Below, in pieces: positions 27,239-36,346 of a stretch of 64,000 nt of DNA. Position numbers and translations under genes: made by a program. Source of the stretch: Chitinophagaceae bacterium PMP191F (lineage in GTDB: Bacteria; Bacteroidota; Bacteroidia; Chitinophagales; Chitinophagaceae); contig LGYU01000016.1 in assembly GCA_001302245.1 (NCBI GenBank), positions 372,001-436,000 on the forward strand, written 5' to 3'. Under the pieces are notes generated by a model, which was not told where the DNA came from, did not search any database, and saw only the letters and a program-made list of their open reading frames with translations. The number at the start of each line of letters is the position of its first letter. The first letter of the stretch is position 1.

Positions 27239-27736
27239 ATGGAACAATCAGCAAGAATAAGGATTAACCTTATAACAAAGGAAATAGAATGGCAAGGCTC
27301 TGAAGGTTTTATTGAAAAATATGATGCTGTCATTCAGGAGTTTTTAGAAAAGTTGAAAGAAGGTATGATTAACCAGGAGTATTCTCCTCAGGCTAATAAT
27401 GAAGAAGCAAAGCTATATATGACTGAAGCTGATTCTGACGATGTACTATCGTTACCAGATACTTTTGGTGAGTTTTATTCGAAATTTCCTCGGAATATCA
27501 AAGTTGTCGATAAATTATTAATTGCCGCTTTCTTTGCTCAAAGCAACAGCGATGACGGTTTTTTTACTCCAAAAGAGGCTGCTGATCTTCTTACAGAACA
27601 GGGTGTTGCTGTAACTAACGCAAATGCTTTTATAAATTCTCTTCAAAAAACAAACAAGCTATTTAAGCATGCAGGTAAGTACAAAATTCATGAAAATGCT
27701 ATAGAGTTTATTAAACAATTACATCATAATAAATAG
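27239..27736 (+). CDS. Hypothetical protein, paralogue of operon ORF 1 (operon ORF 2)
   Basis: A 165-residue protein that repeats the plan of its neighbour in shorter form: an N-terminal hairpin/helix (ARIRINLITKEIEWQGSEGF, IEKYDAVIQEFLEKL), an acidic linker (TEADSDDVLSLPD), and a C-terminal winged-helix-like domain (KVVDKLLIAAFFAQSNSDDG, FTPKEAADLLTEQGVAV, ANAFINSLQKTNKLFKHAGK, YKIHENAIEFIKQL). The two may form a heterodimer that binds DNA or RNA, or serve as sensor and regulator; that is inference. It begins 4 bases after ORF 1. Confidence 0.82.
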   Translation: MEQSARIRINLITKEIEWQGSEGFIEKYDAVIQEFLEKLKEGMINQEYSPQANNEEAKLYMTEADSDDVLSLPDTFGEFYSKFPRNIKVVDKLLIAAFFAQSNSDDGFFTPKEAADLLTEQGVAVTNANAFINSLQKTNKLFKHAGKYKIHENAIEFIKQLHHNK

Positions 27737-27780
27737 TAGCGGATACTTAAACTAACATTATTAAATTAAAAAAAAATAAT

Positions 27781-27907
27781 ATGACAAAAAATTTAGGTCA
27801 GTTGACAGGCAGATTTTTTCACTCTTGGAAGGCTTGCAGCTGCTGAAATTAGAAAAGGGGCTAAAAAGGTAAAAAAGAAGGCCGCAAAGAAACAAGCTAA
27901 GCAATGA
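27781..27907 (+). CDS. Small basic protein with an apparent +1 frameshift (operon ORF 3)
   Basis: Starting at the ATG at 27781 the frame reads MTKNLGQLTGRFF and then fails within seven codons. Skipping one C after the T run ttttttc (27823-27829) restores a frame that continues TLGRLAAAEIRKGAKKVKKK and ends AAKKQAKQ, a strongly basic 41-residue product. The stop TGA at 27905-27907 overlaps the ATG of the next gene (ATGA), the usual sign of translational coupling. The downstream frame has no start of its own after a TGA at 27812. Either this is a sequencing error or mutation, or a programmed shift at TTT-C. The basic tail suggests nucleic-acid binding. Confidence 0.5.
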
Positions 27908-28662
27908 ATCTCAATGTAAACAATCTGCTGGCATCGCTACCAGCCTCACTTCGCGAAGAGTTATTTTTGGAGTTTAATAAGCTTCTTAAAAATTTCAGAG
28001 AACGTAGATGGGAGCCCGCCGAATTAGACGGCGGAAAGCTTTGTGAAATAGTTTATTCGATCCTGAATGGATATACCTCCGGTACGTATCCGAATAGGGC
28101 TAACAAGCCTTCAAACTTTTATGATGCTTGTAAGGCTTTTGAAAGTCTAACTCAATTTTCTCGGCCAATTCGAATACAGATTCCACGTATTCTTATTGCA
28201 TTATATGAAGTTCGCAATAATAGAGGTGTCGGGCATGTAGGTGGAGATGTAAACCCCAATCGATTAGATGCTACATTCGTTGTGTATTCTGCGAAATGGC
28301 TTTTGTCGGAGCTAATTAGGGTCTTTCATCAAGTAAGTATTGATGAGGCCACTGATGCTATTGAACAAATAATCCAGCGTGAAACAGAAGTCATCTGGAA
28401 TATAGGTTCGCAAAAAAGAGTACTGGCAAAAGGTTTGGATTATAAAACTCAGGCTCTATTACTGCTATATAGTTGTGTAGATGGTAGAGCGGTAGATCAG
28501 GAACTTTTTGAATGGGTCGAACATTCTAATAAAAGCGTATTTAAAAGCCGGATTTTAAAGGAATTACACAAGGAAAGGCTTATTGAGTATGACATGAAGA
28601 CTGGTATTGCTCATATTTCCCCTAATGGTATTAAAGCTGTAGAAGATAGATTAGATAAATAA
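27904..28662 (+). CDS. HEPN-like protein with C-terminal winged helix (operon ORF 4)
   Basis: A 252-residue soluble protein. The N-terminal ~165 residues are all-helical, with a conserved-looking block RIQIPRILIALYEVRNNRGV followed by GHVGGDVNPNRLDA. Within it, Arg104 and His111 make an R-x6-H motif like that of HEPN RNases; similar proteins are found in bacterial defence neighbourhoods as I recall them. The C-terminal ~80 residues (QALLLLYSCVDGRAVDQELF, VFKSRILKELHKERLIEYD, TGIAHISPNGIKAVEDRL) form a winged-helix-like domain. If the motif is active, this is the operon's effector. The start is fixed by the ATGA overlap with ORF 3. Confidence 0.78.
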   Translation: MNLNVNNLLASLPASLREELFLEFNKLLKNFRERRWEPAELDGGKLCEIVYSILNGYTSGTYPNRANKPSNFYDACKAFESLTQFSRPIRIQIPRILIALYEVRNNRGVGHVGGDVNPNRLDATFVVYSAKWLLSELIRVFHQVSIDEATDAIEQIIQRETEVIWNIGSQKRVLAKGLDYKTQALLLLYSCVDGRAVDQELFEWVEHSNKSVFKSRILKELHKERLIEYDMKTGIAHISPNGIKAVEDRLDK

Positions 28663-28698
28663 ATCCTCCCTTTGTTAAAGGATTTATTTATGTTAGAC

Positions 28699-28950
28699 TT
28701 ACGCAACTTTCCGCATGTGGAAACTGGATGGCAAATTCAGCCAGTCTACATCTTGCAAATAGTTCATATTCATATCCGGCTGATCGGGCACAATGAGGAT
28801 AAGGCCTTTCAGCGCCACGACCTTTATTCGCTGGCCTGTCTTAAAGCCTGAATGTTCCAGCCAGCGACCATGTAGCCTGATCCACGGTACATAGTAATAC
28901 TCGCCACAACTGCCCGGATAGGATAAGGTCGAGATCGTTAGCGTCCTGAT
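28699..28950 (-). pseudogene. SymE-like toxin, start codon missing
   Basis: A leftward frame encodes the SymE toxin core: RTLTISTLSYPGSCGEYYY, VPWIRLHGRWLEHSGFKTGQ, RIKVVALKGLILIVPDQPD, and then a C-terminal tail ending RKVA. SymE proteins carry an AbrB-like fold and act as nucleoid- or RNA-directed toxins in other bacteria. The frame is open upstream but contains no ATG or GTG before sequence that looks like the tail of a transposase (28984-29043), so the native start was probably lost when that element arrived. It could be expressed as a fusion or from a rare start. Confidence 0.6.
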
Positions 28951-28983
28951 GGATGCACCGAAGGACTTGCAACAATGCCGGAC

Positions 28984-29043
28984 GATATTGGCAACTCCTG
29001 AAAACGCCTGCCTGAAGTTCTTCGCGTTCCTGAAGTTGGATCG
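28984..29043 (-). pseudogene. C-terminal scrap of an ISAon1/ISL3-type transposase
   Basis: The frame reads RSNFRNAKNFRQAFSGVANI, resembling the ESFNAKIK-FR-x-x-F-x-G-V-x-N end of ISL3-type transposases. It runs on in frame into the SymE-like sequence. The N-terminal pieces of the same kind of element lie at 29234-29756, so the centre of the transposase has been deleted or replaced. Confidence 0.35.
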
Positions 29044-29307
29044 GCTATAGGTTTAGTGAACGAGCTTGTAGAGATACAAGGCGTACACCTGATCGAAGTC
29101 TTTAGCGGTTTGTCCACTTTTACCGAACGCGGAAAGGCGGCAATTTATGAACGCTTATTTGAGGCATACCGTGAGAACCTGGAGAAGAAAGAGCTGATTT
29201 TTCCAGCGATGCAAGCGTATATACGCAAAGGGCTTATTTCGGGTCGTGCGCCTGTCGGATCCATTCAGAAGCATGTTCTTTTTGCTTCCAGTCTTTGTAG
29301 TCGCTGA
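28998..29307 (+). other. Unassigned rightward open frame inside IS debris
   Basis: This frame is open from 28998 and has a GTG at 29056. It encodes charged helical sequence (NELVEIQGVHLIEVFSGLST, ERGKAAIYERLFEAYRENLE, KKELIFPAMQAYIRKGLISG). I do not recognise it. Its two ends overlap transposase remnants on the other strand, so only the middle (about 29050-29233) could be a separate gene fragment. Confidence 0.25.
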
Positions 29308-29401
29308 TATGATGCTTGTATTGTTGCTGAAGTAGTTTGCCGTCCAACTGATACAGACGGCCCAGTTGATGACAACTGATAGGATGATTATCCAAGTGCA
29401 T
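29234..29401 (-). pseudogene. N-terminal piece of an ISAon1-type transposase
   Basis: A 55-residue leftward frame starting MHLDNHPISCHQLGRLYQLD, then GKLLQQQYKHHISDYKDWKQ and KEHASEWI, which is the opening of ISAon1/ISL3-family transposases. It then runs into a stop, whereas the family continues with a DDE domain of some 300 residues. Its start overlaps the end of the accessory ORF (29388) by 14 bases, as in intact elements. Confidence 0.6.
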
Positions 29402-29756
29402 CTTTTAAAAAAAGCGCGAACTCTTTGGTAAGTCGTGCGCCCTGCATTACCAGGTCCCAGTTGCGGGATACAATTTCTCCGGTAGTTGTATTCTCCCAGC
29501 GTCGGCGACGTATACTTAATATCACTTTCTGATCGCGGATAGGAAAATCCTGTACTCGGACTTCAGGAAGGAAACCTTTGGAGTGAAGTGTTTGATCCTG
29601 GTATTCGGTAGGAGGAAGATTCTTTTCTTCTAAAAACAATACCAGCCCTTCTTTATCTTTTACAATGTGAGTGATCTCAAAATAGTCTAAAGTTCCTGCG
29701 GGTAACAAATAACCCATCAACTCTTTTACTCTATCCTGTCCTTGTTCCTTTTTCAT
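29388..29756 (-). CDS. ISAon1 family transposase N-terminal region protein
   Basis: A 122-residue accessory protein of ISAon1-type elements. Recognisable blocks are ELMGYLLPAGTLDYFEITHI, LFLEEKNLPPTEY, KGFLPEVRVQDFPIRDQKVI and LSIRRRRWENTTTGEIVSRN followed by WDLVMQGARLTKEFALFLKD. In this IS group it is encoded just upstream of the DDE transposase, which here is only a stub. The ATG at 29756 is preferred over a TTG at 29771. It is complete but orphaned. Confidence 0.8.
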   Translation of the reverse strand: MKKEQGQDRVKELMGYLLPAGTLDYFEITHIVKDKEGLVLFLEEKNLPPTEYQDQTLHSKGFLPEVRVQDFPIRDQKVILSIRRRRWENTTTGEIVSRNWDLVMQGARLTKEFALFLKDALG

Positions 29757-29848
29757 CTGCACGCAAAACAACCACTTTCTTACTAAGCCCCCTACTTTTC
29801 AACTTGATCCCTAACTAAGTGTATTTCACAGGAATACACAACAAATGA

Positions 29849-29887
29849 AAACGGGAACTTTCAGTTTATTGCTGAAAGTTCCCGTTT
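29849..29887 (-). terminator. Strong terminator hairpin after tRNA-Leu
   Basis: aaacgggaactttcag (29849-29864) and ctgaaagttcccgttt (29872-29887) form a perfect 16-base-pair stem with a 7-base loop, immediately downstream of the leftward tRNA. It marks the left chromosomal border of the tRNA gene. Confidence 0.85.
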
Positions 29888-29889
29888 CG

Positions 29890-29973
29890 TGCCCAGAACA
29901 GGAATCGAACCTGCACTACCTTGCGATAACCAGATTTTGAGTCTGACGCGTCTACCAGTTCCGCCATCTGGGC
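29890..29973 (-). tRNA. tRNA-Leu (anticodon CAA)
   Basis: The minus strand folds as a class II tRNA. The acceptor stem GCCCAGA pairs with TCTGGGC and the discriminator is A. A D-arm-like segment with GGTAGAC follows, then an anticodon stem TCAGA/TCTGG with the loop CTCAAAA (anticodon CAA, reading TTG), a long variable arm, and a T-arm with GGTTCGATTCC. No CCA is encoded. Its 3' end faces the accessory region at 24-29.8 kb, the usual side for integration. Confidence 0.95.
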
Positions 29974-30095
29974 ATTCCGTTTTCATCAAACGGGATGCAA
30001 TATTACGTTTTTACAGTTTTCCACCCAAATAAGAATGGCATTTTATTGCTTTTTTGATTGCTTAATTGCCTGTTTTCCAGAAAATAAGCACCCCT

Positions 30096-31334
30096 TCATT
30101 GGAAAATGATGGTGAACGTATGCATACCGGCAACATACGCATAGGAGATCTGCCAGCCGTTCTGCTCACAGATCTGTTTTACGATGGCCAGCCCCAACCC
30201 CGTTGACTGACTGTTTTTACTGCTTTTTTTGAACCTGTCGAACAATAATTCCGGGTCAAAATCAAGTGGTGGCGCCTGGTTGGCCATTGTCAGTTGTTGC
30301 GCACTCAGTTCAATGGATACCTTGCCCCCCTGGCTGGTATACCGGAGTGCATTGAAGGCCAGGTTGGAAAGCATGATCTCGCACAGATATGGAGCTGCAA
30401 TTACTTCGGCTGCTTGTATATGTGTTGTAACCGTAATCTCCCTGGCGGTATACAGATCGGCCATGATGTCCAGTTGGTGTTGCAGTAATTCCTGTAAGGG
30501 TACTTTCTGACGGTCTTCAAAAGCATTGTTGTCCAGCTTTGCCAGCAGCAACAGGTTTTTATTCATTTTACTCAACCTGTCAGCGCCTGATTTGGCCTGT
30601 ACTATGTAACGGGCCATTTCTTCCGTGATCTCTAACTGGCTCAGCCGGTCCAGTTTGGACTGTATGATGCTTAAGGGTGTCTGTATCTCGTGCGACGCAT
30701 TTTCTGTAAACTCACGCAGGGCCATATATTCCCGGTGACTGCGTTCTGTAAGGTCTTTCAATGTTTTTCGCAGTTCACTGAATTCTGCAATCGGTGAATC
30801 ATACAATTGCAGGTGTTGCGGATCTGAAATGGAGTAATTCCGCATACTTTGCAGGTTCTGAAAAAATGGCTTCCATAGTTTTTTATTGGAAAAATATGTG
30901 ATCACTACACCTGATGCTGCCAGCAGAAAGATGGCGGTAAGCAGGGTAAAGAAAATGGTTTGGTAATATTTATCCCATCCAATATGGGAGGTCATAACAC
31001 GAATCTGGTAATGTTGTCCGTTAATGTTTCTTACCTCGCTAAAGTAATGGTATTCTTCTTTCTTTTTTTGTACTACATCATAGATCAGGGTATCGCCGTA
31101 TACCGGTTCTGGTGTTGCCGGAAGATTGGTTGGTGTAACCTGTGCAAACGGATAAGCCAGTGACTGCCCGGTTTCCAGTTGTTTGCTGATCAGTTCGGCC
31201 TGGAAAGCCAACTGTTCATTCATTTCATCATTCACTTCTTTTTGCAGGTACAGGTATAATCCAATACCGGTAATAAGCAGTATGACTGCCGTTGCCACTA
31301 AAAAATCGCGGGTTGTTCTGTACAGCAGTTTCAT
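30096..31334 (-). CDS. Sensor histidine kinase of the RND efflux operon
   Basis: A 412-residue membrane kinase. It has two membrane segments (~10-30 and ~130-152) around a ~100-residue extracytoplasmic sensor, a linker, a HisKA domain with His215 in NASHEIQTPLSIIQSKLDRL, and HATPase_c with NLAFNALRYTSQGG and STGLGLAIVKQIC. There is no obvious HAMP signature. The gene overlaps its regulator by 4 bases. It is the last gene of the leftward five-gene set, which matches the CusRS/CzcRS logic in which a metal-sensing kinase controls a metal efflux pump. Confidence 0.93.
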   Translation of the reverse strand: MKLLYRTTRDFLVATAVILLITGIGLYLYLQKEVNDEMNEQLAFQAELISKQLETGQSLAYPFAQVTPTNLPATPEPVYGDTLIYDVVQKKKEEYHYFSEVRNINGQHYQIRVMTSHIGWDKYYQTIFFTLLTAIFLLAASGVVITYFSNKKLWKPFFQNLQSMRNYSISDPQHLQLYDSPIAEFSELRKTLKDLTERSHREYMALREFTENASHEIQTPLSIIQSKLDRLSQLEITEEMARYIVQAKSGADRLSKMNKNLLLLAKLDNNAFEDRQKVPLQELLQHQLDIMADLYTAREITVTTHIQAAEVIAAPYLCEIMLSNLAFNALRYTSQGGKVSIELSAQQLTMANQAPPLDFDPELLFDRFKKSSKNSQSTGLGLAIVKQICEQNGWQISYAYVAGMHTFTIIFQ

Positions 31335-32008
31335 GGCAGCATAAATTTATAACCTACACCATACACCGTTTTGATATAATCCATGCCGGTATGTGTACTG
31401 AGCTTTTTGCGCAGGTTCATGGTGTGCACATATACAGTATCGTAATTGTCGGCCATATCATAATGATCGCCCCACAGGTGTTCGGCAATAGACTGACGGC
31501 TAACCACACGGTTTTTGTTCACTATAAAATAGAGCAGCAACTCGTATTCTTTTTTGGTAAGATTGACGATGTTGTTCTGCCATTTTACCTCCTGTGCAGC
31601 AGTGTCAATAACCAGGTCGTCTATTACGATATCGTTGTGCCCGTTAAAACTTTTTCGCCGCAGCAATGCGTTGATGCGTGCATTGAGCTCTTCCAGGTGA
31701 AAAGGTTTGGTGATGTAATCGTCTGCACCCATTTCCAGGCCAGTCAGTTTATCGCGCAATGAGTCTTTGGCGGAGACGATCAGTATACCGGTGTCTTTTT
31801 TTTGTTTCTTCAGCAGATCCAGTAATTGCAAACCTGTTCCATCCGGAAGTGTAATATCCAGTACAATGGCATCATATTCGTACAATGCAATCTTGTCTTC
31901 GCCCTCTTCAAACGTTGTTGCTTTTTCACAGCGGTATCCCTGTTCGGTGAGATAGCTTTCCATTTCCTCCAGCAACAACGGCTCATCTTCTACCAGTAAT
32001 AATTTCAT
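31331..32008 (-). CDS. OmpR-type response regulator of the RND efflux operon
   Basis: A 226-residue regulator with receiver domain (E7/D8/E9, phospho-acceptor D51 in AIVLDITLPDGTG, Lys in DDYITKPFHLEELNAR) and C-terminal winged helix (NLTKKEYELLLYFIVNKNRV, NYDTVYVHTMNLRKKL, TVYGVGYKFMLP). The start ATG at 32008 (MKLLLVEDEP) is chosen over one 14 codons upstream because homologues start there and the longer form would nearly touch the pump gene. It probably binds the palindrome at 37707-37725 or another site upstream of the TolC gene. Confidence 0.95.
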   Translation of the reverse strand: MKLLLVEDEPLLLEEMESYLTEQGYRCEKATTFEEGEDKIALYEYDAIVLDITLPDGTGLQLLDLLKKQKKDTGILIVSAKDSLRDKLTGLEMGADDYITKPFHLEELNARINALLRRKSFNGHNDIVIDDLVIDTAAQEVKWQNNIVNLTKKEYELLLYFIVNKNRVVSRQSIAEHLWGDHYDMADNYDTVYVHTMNLRKKLSTHTGMDYIKTVYGVGYKFMLP

Positions 32009-32052
32009 AGTACTTCTTATATCAAAAAAATAATCACTGGCTTTCTGCAATA

Positions 32053-35000
32053 TTATTTTTCTTCGGTCTGTCTTTTCTTACCAAAACGCCAGTAGATCAG
32101 CGGTAAAATAAAAAGATTCAGTATAGTAGAACTTGCCAACCCTCCTAAAATTACGATAGCCATGGGATATTCAATTTCCTGTCCCGGTTTATTGCCGGTA
32201 AATACAATGGGAAACAATGCCAGGGCAGCCGCCAGCGCCGTCATCAGTATGGGGCTCATACGCTCCAGGGCACCCCGGATGATCATTTCCAGGTTAAAGG
32301 TTTCCTGTTCGCTCTGTTCCAGGTGCCGGTAATGACTGATCAGCATAATGGCATTACGCGCTGCTATACCCAGTACAGTTACAAAACCAACCAGCGATCC
32401 CAGTGAGAGCACACCACCGGACAGCCAGGCGGAAAATACACAGCCCGTAAGTGCAAATGGCAGGCTCAGCATGATCAGCAACGCTGTTCTGTATGATTTG
32501 AAGTCTGCATACAACAGTATAAAAATGCCCAGCAATGATAATAATGCAAGACTGTTCAATGTACGTTGTGAAGCCTGCCGTTCAGCATATTCACCCAATA
32601 TTTCAGGATGAGAACCCGTATCAAAGGAAACCGTTTTGAGTTGTTGTTCAATATTCCTGGCTACGGTTCCCAGGTCAACACCCTTGGTATTGCAGGTAAC
32701 GTCTATCCGGCGTGAGGAAGCCTCGCGGGTGATCTCATTGGGCGTGGGTGTTATATATACATCTGCAATATCTTTTAACGGCGCGCGGCCTCCTGTAGGA
32801 ATATCTACCAGCAAGTGAGGTACAGCTTCTATATCGCTGCGTTGTTCACGTGTGCCCCATACTACTACATCAAAGATCTTCTGGTCTTCATAGATCTCCC
32901 CTGCCTTTACGCCATTTACCAAAGTATTGACAGTGCGGCGCAGATCTGTGGCATTAACACCAAAACGGGAGGCTTTTTCAGGATTGAATTTTACTGCCAG
33001 TTGCGGCACCAGTGTCTGTGGCTGTACTTTCAGATCAGTAACGCCATTTACTGCAGACAATACCCTACCTACCTCTTTTGCTTTGTTTTCCAGCACAGCA
33101 AGATCTGAGCCATAAATACGTACTACAATACTGGCGCTGGTACCCGTCAGTACTTCTTTTACACGCTCTCTTAAATAGGTCAGCACATCACGGTACAAAC
33201 CCGGGTAGCCATCTACTATTTCCTGTATTTTATTAATGGTGGAATCATAATGTACATCAGGGCTGATGCTGATCCAGTTTTCAGTAAAGTTAGGTCCTAC
33301 TACTTCATCTGCTACTTCTGCACGACCGATATGTGCACCAAAATTGCGTACACCAGGAATGCTTCTAAGTTCTTTACTCACCTGTATGGTAATGCGCCTG
33401 GATGCTTCCAGTGAAGTGCCAGGCTTTTCCACCCAGTGCATCAGGAAATCATATTCTTTGAAATGCGGTAAAAATTCTTCTCCCAGGAAGGGTACTGTAC
33501 CAATACCAATTACCAGCAACAGGCCAAACAGGGCAAAACTGCGTTTGGGTTTGGCAAGAATACGTTGCAACACTTTTTCATAACGTTGTTTTAACCGGTG
33601 GATCACTGCCGGTTCTTTGGGTGCAGGAGCATGAAGCCCTGCATAGCGTTTGGGCAACAGCATCAGCGACAAGGCCGGCGTAAGTGTCAATGCCACAAAC
33701 AACGATGCCAGTATGGCCAGTATATATGATAATGCAAGCGGTTGAAAAAATGCGCCTGAAATACCAGGCAAAAAGAAAACCGGCATTAATACCAGCGCAA
33801 CAATGATGCTGCCGTATACCACGGCACTGCGCACTTCCAGCGAAGCCTGCAGTACTACCTGGAAGGCCGGTAATGGTTGGGGCAACAGGCTATTGAGCCG
33901 TAAACGCCGCACAATGTTTTCTACATCAATAATGGCATCATCTACTACTTCTCCCAATGCTATAACCAGTCCTGCCAGTACCATGGTATTGATGGTGCCA
34001 CCACGGTACTGCAGTATCATCATGGCTATCAGCAACGATATGGGAATAGCCAGCACACTGATAAGGGCGGTTCGCCAGTCGTTCAGGAAGAAGAACAACA
34101 CCAGTATTACCAGTACACAACCGATCAGCAATGCTTTATTGAGATTGTGCAAAGACATTTCTATAAAGGTAGCAGGACGGAAAATGGTGGGATCAAATTC
34201 CATGTCCTTAAATCCCGGTTTCATTTCATGCAGCACCCTTTCCACTTCATGGGTTACATTCAGCGTATTGGCCTGTGGCTGTTTTTCAACAATGAGTAAT
34301 AGACCTTCTTTGTCATTGATCACAGCATCGCCAATCGGTGCGGGAAATCCTTCCAGCACTTCAGCTATTTCTCCCAGTTGTACAGGCGTACCATTGGCAG
34401 TGGGAATGGTGATCTTTGCCAGGTCTTCGGCATTGTAAATGTGGGGCAGGTTGGTAATGGCCATACGCTGATTGGGCATGTCAATAAAACCACCGCCGAA
34501 CTGTCTTGTGGCATCTGCTACCGCACTAATCACTTTGGTAAGTGGCAGGTTGTGCGCAAACAGTTTTTCCGGAATTACCCTTACCTGCAGTTGCCGGTCA
34601 CGTTGTCCCCAGATGGCAACGTTGGCTACACCGGGTATTGCCATTAACCGTGGTCTTAATGTCCATCTCACCTGCGTGGTCATGTCCATTTGCGAAAGCG
34701 TTTTGGAGCTTACGCCTATCTTTAATACCCGGCTGGTAGTGGAAAGCGGTTGCAGCATTACCGGAGGTCTGGCTACGGCTGGTAATTGTGTTGCTACACG
34801 CCCCAGGCGTTCCTGCACCAGCTGACGCGCTTTGATGATATCTGTACCATTTTCAAATTCTACCCTGATAGAAGCAAGCCCCAATACTGATTTTGATTTT
34901 AAATGGATAGACCAGGGAATGCCGTTCAGTGCGTTTTCAATGGGTACTGCAATCAGTGCTTCTGTTTCTGAAGTAGATAATCCCGGTGCTTCTACCTGTA

Positions 35001-35142
35001 TTTCAACATAGGGTGGAGCAAACTCCGGGAAAACGTCGTACGATGCGTTTTGGATCATCCGGCTGCCGGTGATCAGCAATAATCCCATCAGTACTACCAC
35101 TACTACGCGTAGCTGCAAAGAAGTTAATACGATCTTTTTCAT
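32053..35142 (-). CDS. Heavy-metal-type RND efflux pump (CusA/CzcA-like)
   Basis: A 1029-residue inner-membrane proton-driven exporter. It has the usual 12-helix layout with two large periplasmic loops. The TM4-region motif is [20 protein letters not shown], with a paired Asp-Asp and a Glu as in metal-exporting RND proteins. Other conserved blocks are [33 protein letters not shown] near the porter entrance, and [20 protein letters not shown] in the second half. The metal (Co/Zn/Cd or Cu/Ag) cannot be told. It overlaps the adaptor gene by one base (shared at 35142) and is part of the TolC-adaptor-pump-regulator-kinase set. Confidence 0.95.
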   Translation of the reverse strand: MKKIVLTSLQLRVVVVVLMGLLLITGSRMIQNASYDVFPEFAPPYVEIQVEAPGLSTSETEALIAVPIENALNGIPWSIHLKSKSVLGLASIRVEFENGTDIIKARQLVQERLGRVATQLPAVARPPVMLQPLSTTSRVLKIGVSSKTLSQMDMTTQVRWTLRPRLMAIPGVANVAIWGQRDRQLQVRVIPEKLFAHNLPLTKVISAVADATRQFGGGFIDMPNQRMAITNLPHIYNAEDLAKITIPTANGTPVQLGEIAEVLEGFPAPIGDAVINDKEGLLLIVEKQPQANTLNVTHEVERVLHEMKPGFKDMEFDPTIFRPATFIEMSLHNLNKALLIGCVLVILVLFFFLNDWRTALISVLAIPISLLIAMMILQYRGGTINTMVLAGLVIALGEVVDDAIIDVENIVRRLRLNSLLPQPLPAFQVVLQASLEVRSAVVYGSIIVALVLMPVFFLPGISGAFFQPLALSYILAILASLFVALTLTPALSLMLLPKRYAGLHAPAPKEPAVIHRLKQRYEKVLQRILAKPKRSFALFGLLLVIGIGTVPFLGEEFLPHFKEYDFLMHWVEKPGTSLEASRRITIQVSKELRSIPGVRNFGAHIGRAEVADEVVGPNFTENWISISPDVHYDSTINKIQEIVDGYPGLYRDVLTYLRERVKEVLTGTSASIVVRIYGSDLAVLENKAKEVGRVLSAVNGVTDLKVQPQTLVPQLAVKFNPEKASRFGVNATDLRRTVNTLVNGVKAGEIYEDQKIFDVVVWGTREQRSDIEAVPHLLVDIPTGGRAPLKDIADVYITPTPNEITREASSRRIDVTCNTKGVDLGTVARNIEQQLKTVSFDTGSHPEILGEYAERQASQRTLNSLALLSLLGIFILLYADFKSYRTALLIMLSLPFALTGCVFSAWLSGGVLSLGSLVGFVTVLGIAARNAIMLISHYRHLEQSEQETFNLEMIIRGALERMSPILMTALAAALALFPIVFTGNKPGQEIEYPMAIVILGGLASSTILNLFILPLIYWRFGKKRQTEEK

Positions 35143-36344
35143 TATTTACCTCCTCCGAACTCGGTACCAAATAATTCTGCAGTACCTGTGATAACAATAT
35201 TTTCACCGCCTGTAAGTCCTCTTTTGATCATGGCTTCCTGGTTCACCACCCGTTCCAGTTCCACCCGTTTTCTTACAAACACCCGTGGTGCAGTTTGTTC
35301 ATATACCCAGGTATTGCCATGTATGTCGTATACAACAGCAGCATAAGGAATAATGATACCCTTGCTATTGCCGGTATATGGAATGTTTACACTTACCCGT
35401 TCACCGGGTCTGAAGTTGTTGCCGGTATTGGTGATCTCATAATACAGGTCAACAGAAGTATTGAGCGGGTCGGCTGTTTGTGGTCCCTGTATACTTCTTG
35501 CCGTAACTGTTTTTGCTTCTCCCGCAAAATCGGACAACAGTTGTACAGAGGCTGCACCGGTTTTATTGATGCGGTTCACATCGCCTGCATATACAGGTAC
35601 CCGTACCCACAATGCATCTGTGTATGCAATCTCTGCAATGGGTGCAGCAGCAGCCACTACCTGTGCCGGCGCGCTGAATACTTTTTGCACACGTCCGCTT
35701 ACCGGTGCTTCTATATCCAGTGTTGAAAGATTGTTGGCTAAACCGGCAGAGGCGTTGCCCTTTAACAGTTCCAGCCTGGCGCGTGCTACATTCAGTGTAG
35801 CGCGGATGCCCGCCAGCTCTGCTTCTGCTTCCTGCACTGCACGCAGGCTACCCGCTTTTTCTTCCAGCAGCTTTTTTGCACGATCCACTTTTTGTGTTAC
35901 TACTTCAAACTGCACTTCTTTTTGTGCAATGTCCTCACGCGCACTCAACAGGTCTTTTTCCGAAGGCAATATCATCAGCCGGTAAATGGGTTGTCCTTTT
36001 TGTACTGTTTGACCAGCCTGTAATCCATTGCCGCGTGCTGTACCCAGTAAGGTACCCGCCACCGGTGCTGTAATGGTTACGGTTTGTCCCGGCACGGTCA
36101 TGATCTCGCCGCTATACACACGTCCGTTGGCAGTACTGCCTTCCCCCACCTGTACTGTTACAATACCTAAACGTTTCACAGCATCTTCTGTCAGTGTAAG
36201 CGTGTTTAAAGTAGTTTCTTTTACGGGATTGCTCATGGCAACTGGAGCAACTACTTTGGGTTTATCTGCATGGCCTGAGCAGCCGGTTGCTGCTGCCAAT
36301 ACGACAATGGTTGCCCATATAAAGGGACGCCTGGTGTAACGCAT
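35142..36344 (-). CDS. RND efflux periplasmic adaptor (membrane fusion) lipoprotein
   Basis: A 400-residue periplasmic adaptor linking the pump to the TolC channel. It has a lipobox ([11 protein letters not shown]), a Lys/Pro-rich linker, a lipoyl/hybrid motif ([18 protein letters not shown] then [17 protein letters not shown]), a coiled-coil hairpin ([20 protein letters not shown] to [10 protein letters not shown]), a return lipoyl half ([20 protein letters not shown]) and C-terminal beta-barrel and membrane-proximal domains ([15 protein letters not shown]). The length is that of CusB-type adaptors. Its stop abuts the pump start. Confidence 0.95.
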   Translation of the reverse strand: MRYTRRPFIWATIVVLAAATGCSGHADKPKVVAPVAMSNPVKETTLNTLTLTEDAVKRLGIVTVQVGEGSTANGRVYSGEIMTVPGQTVTITAPVAGTLLGTARGNGLQAGQTVQKGQPIYRLMILPSEKDLLSAREDIAQKEVQFEVVTQKVDRAKKLLEEKAGSLRAVQEAEAELAGIRATLNVARARLELLKGNASAGLANNLSTLDIEAPVSGRVQKVFSAPAQVVAAAAPIAEIAYTDALWVRVPVYAGDVNRINKTGAASVQLLSDFAGEAKTVTARSIQGPQTADPLNTSVDLYYEITNTGNNFRPGERVSVNIPYTGNSKGIIIPYAAVVYDIHGNTWVYEQTAPRVFVRKRVELERVVNQEAMIKRGLTGGENIVITGTAELFGTEFGGGK

Positions 36345-36346
36345 AA

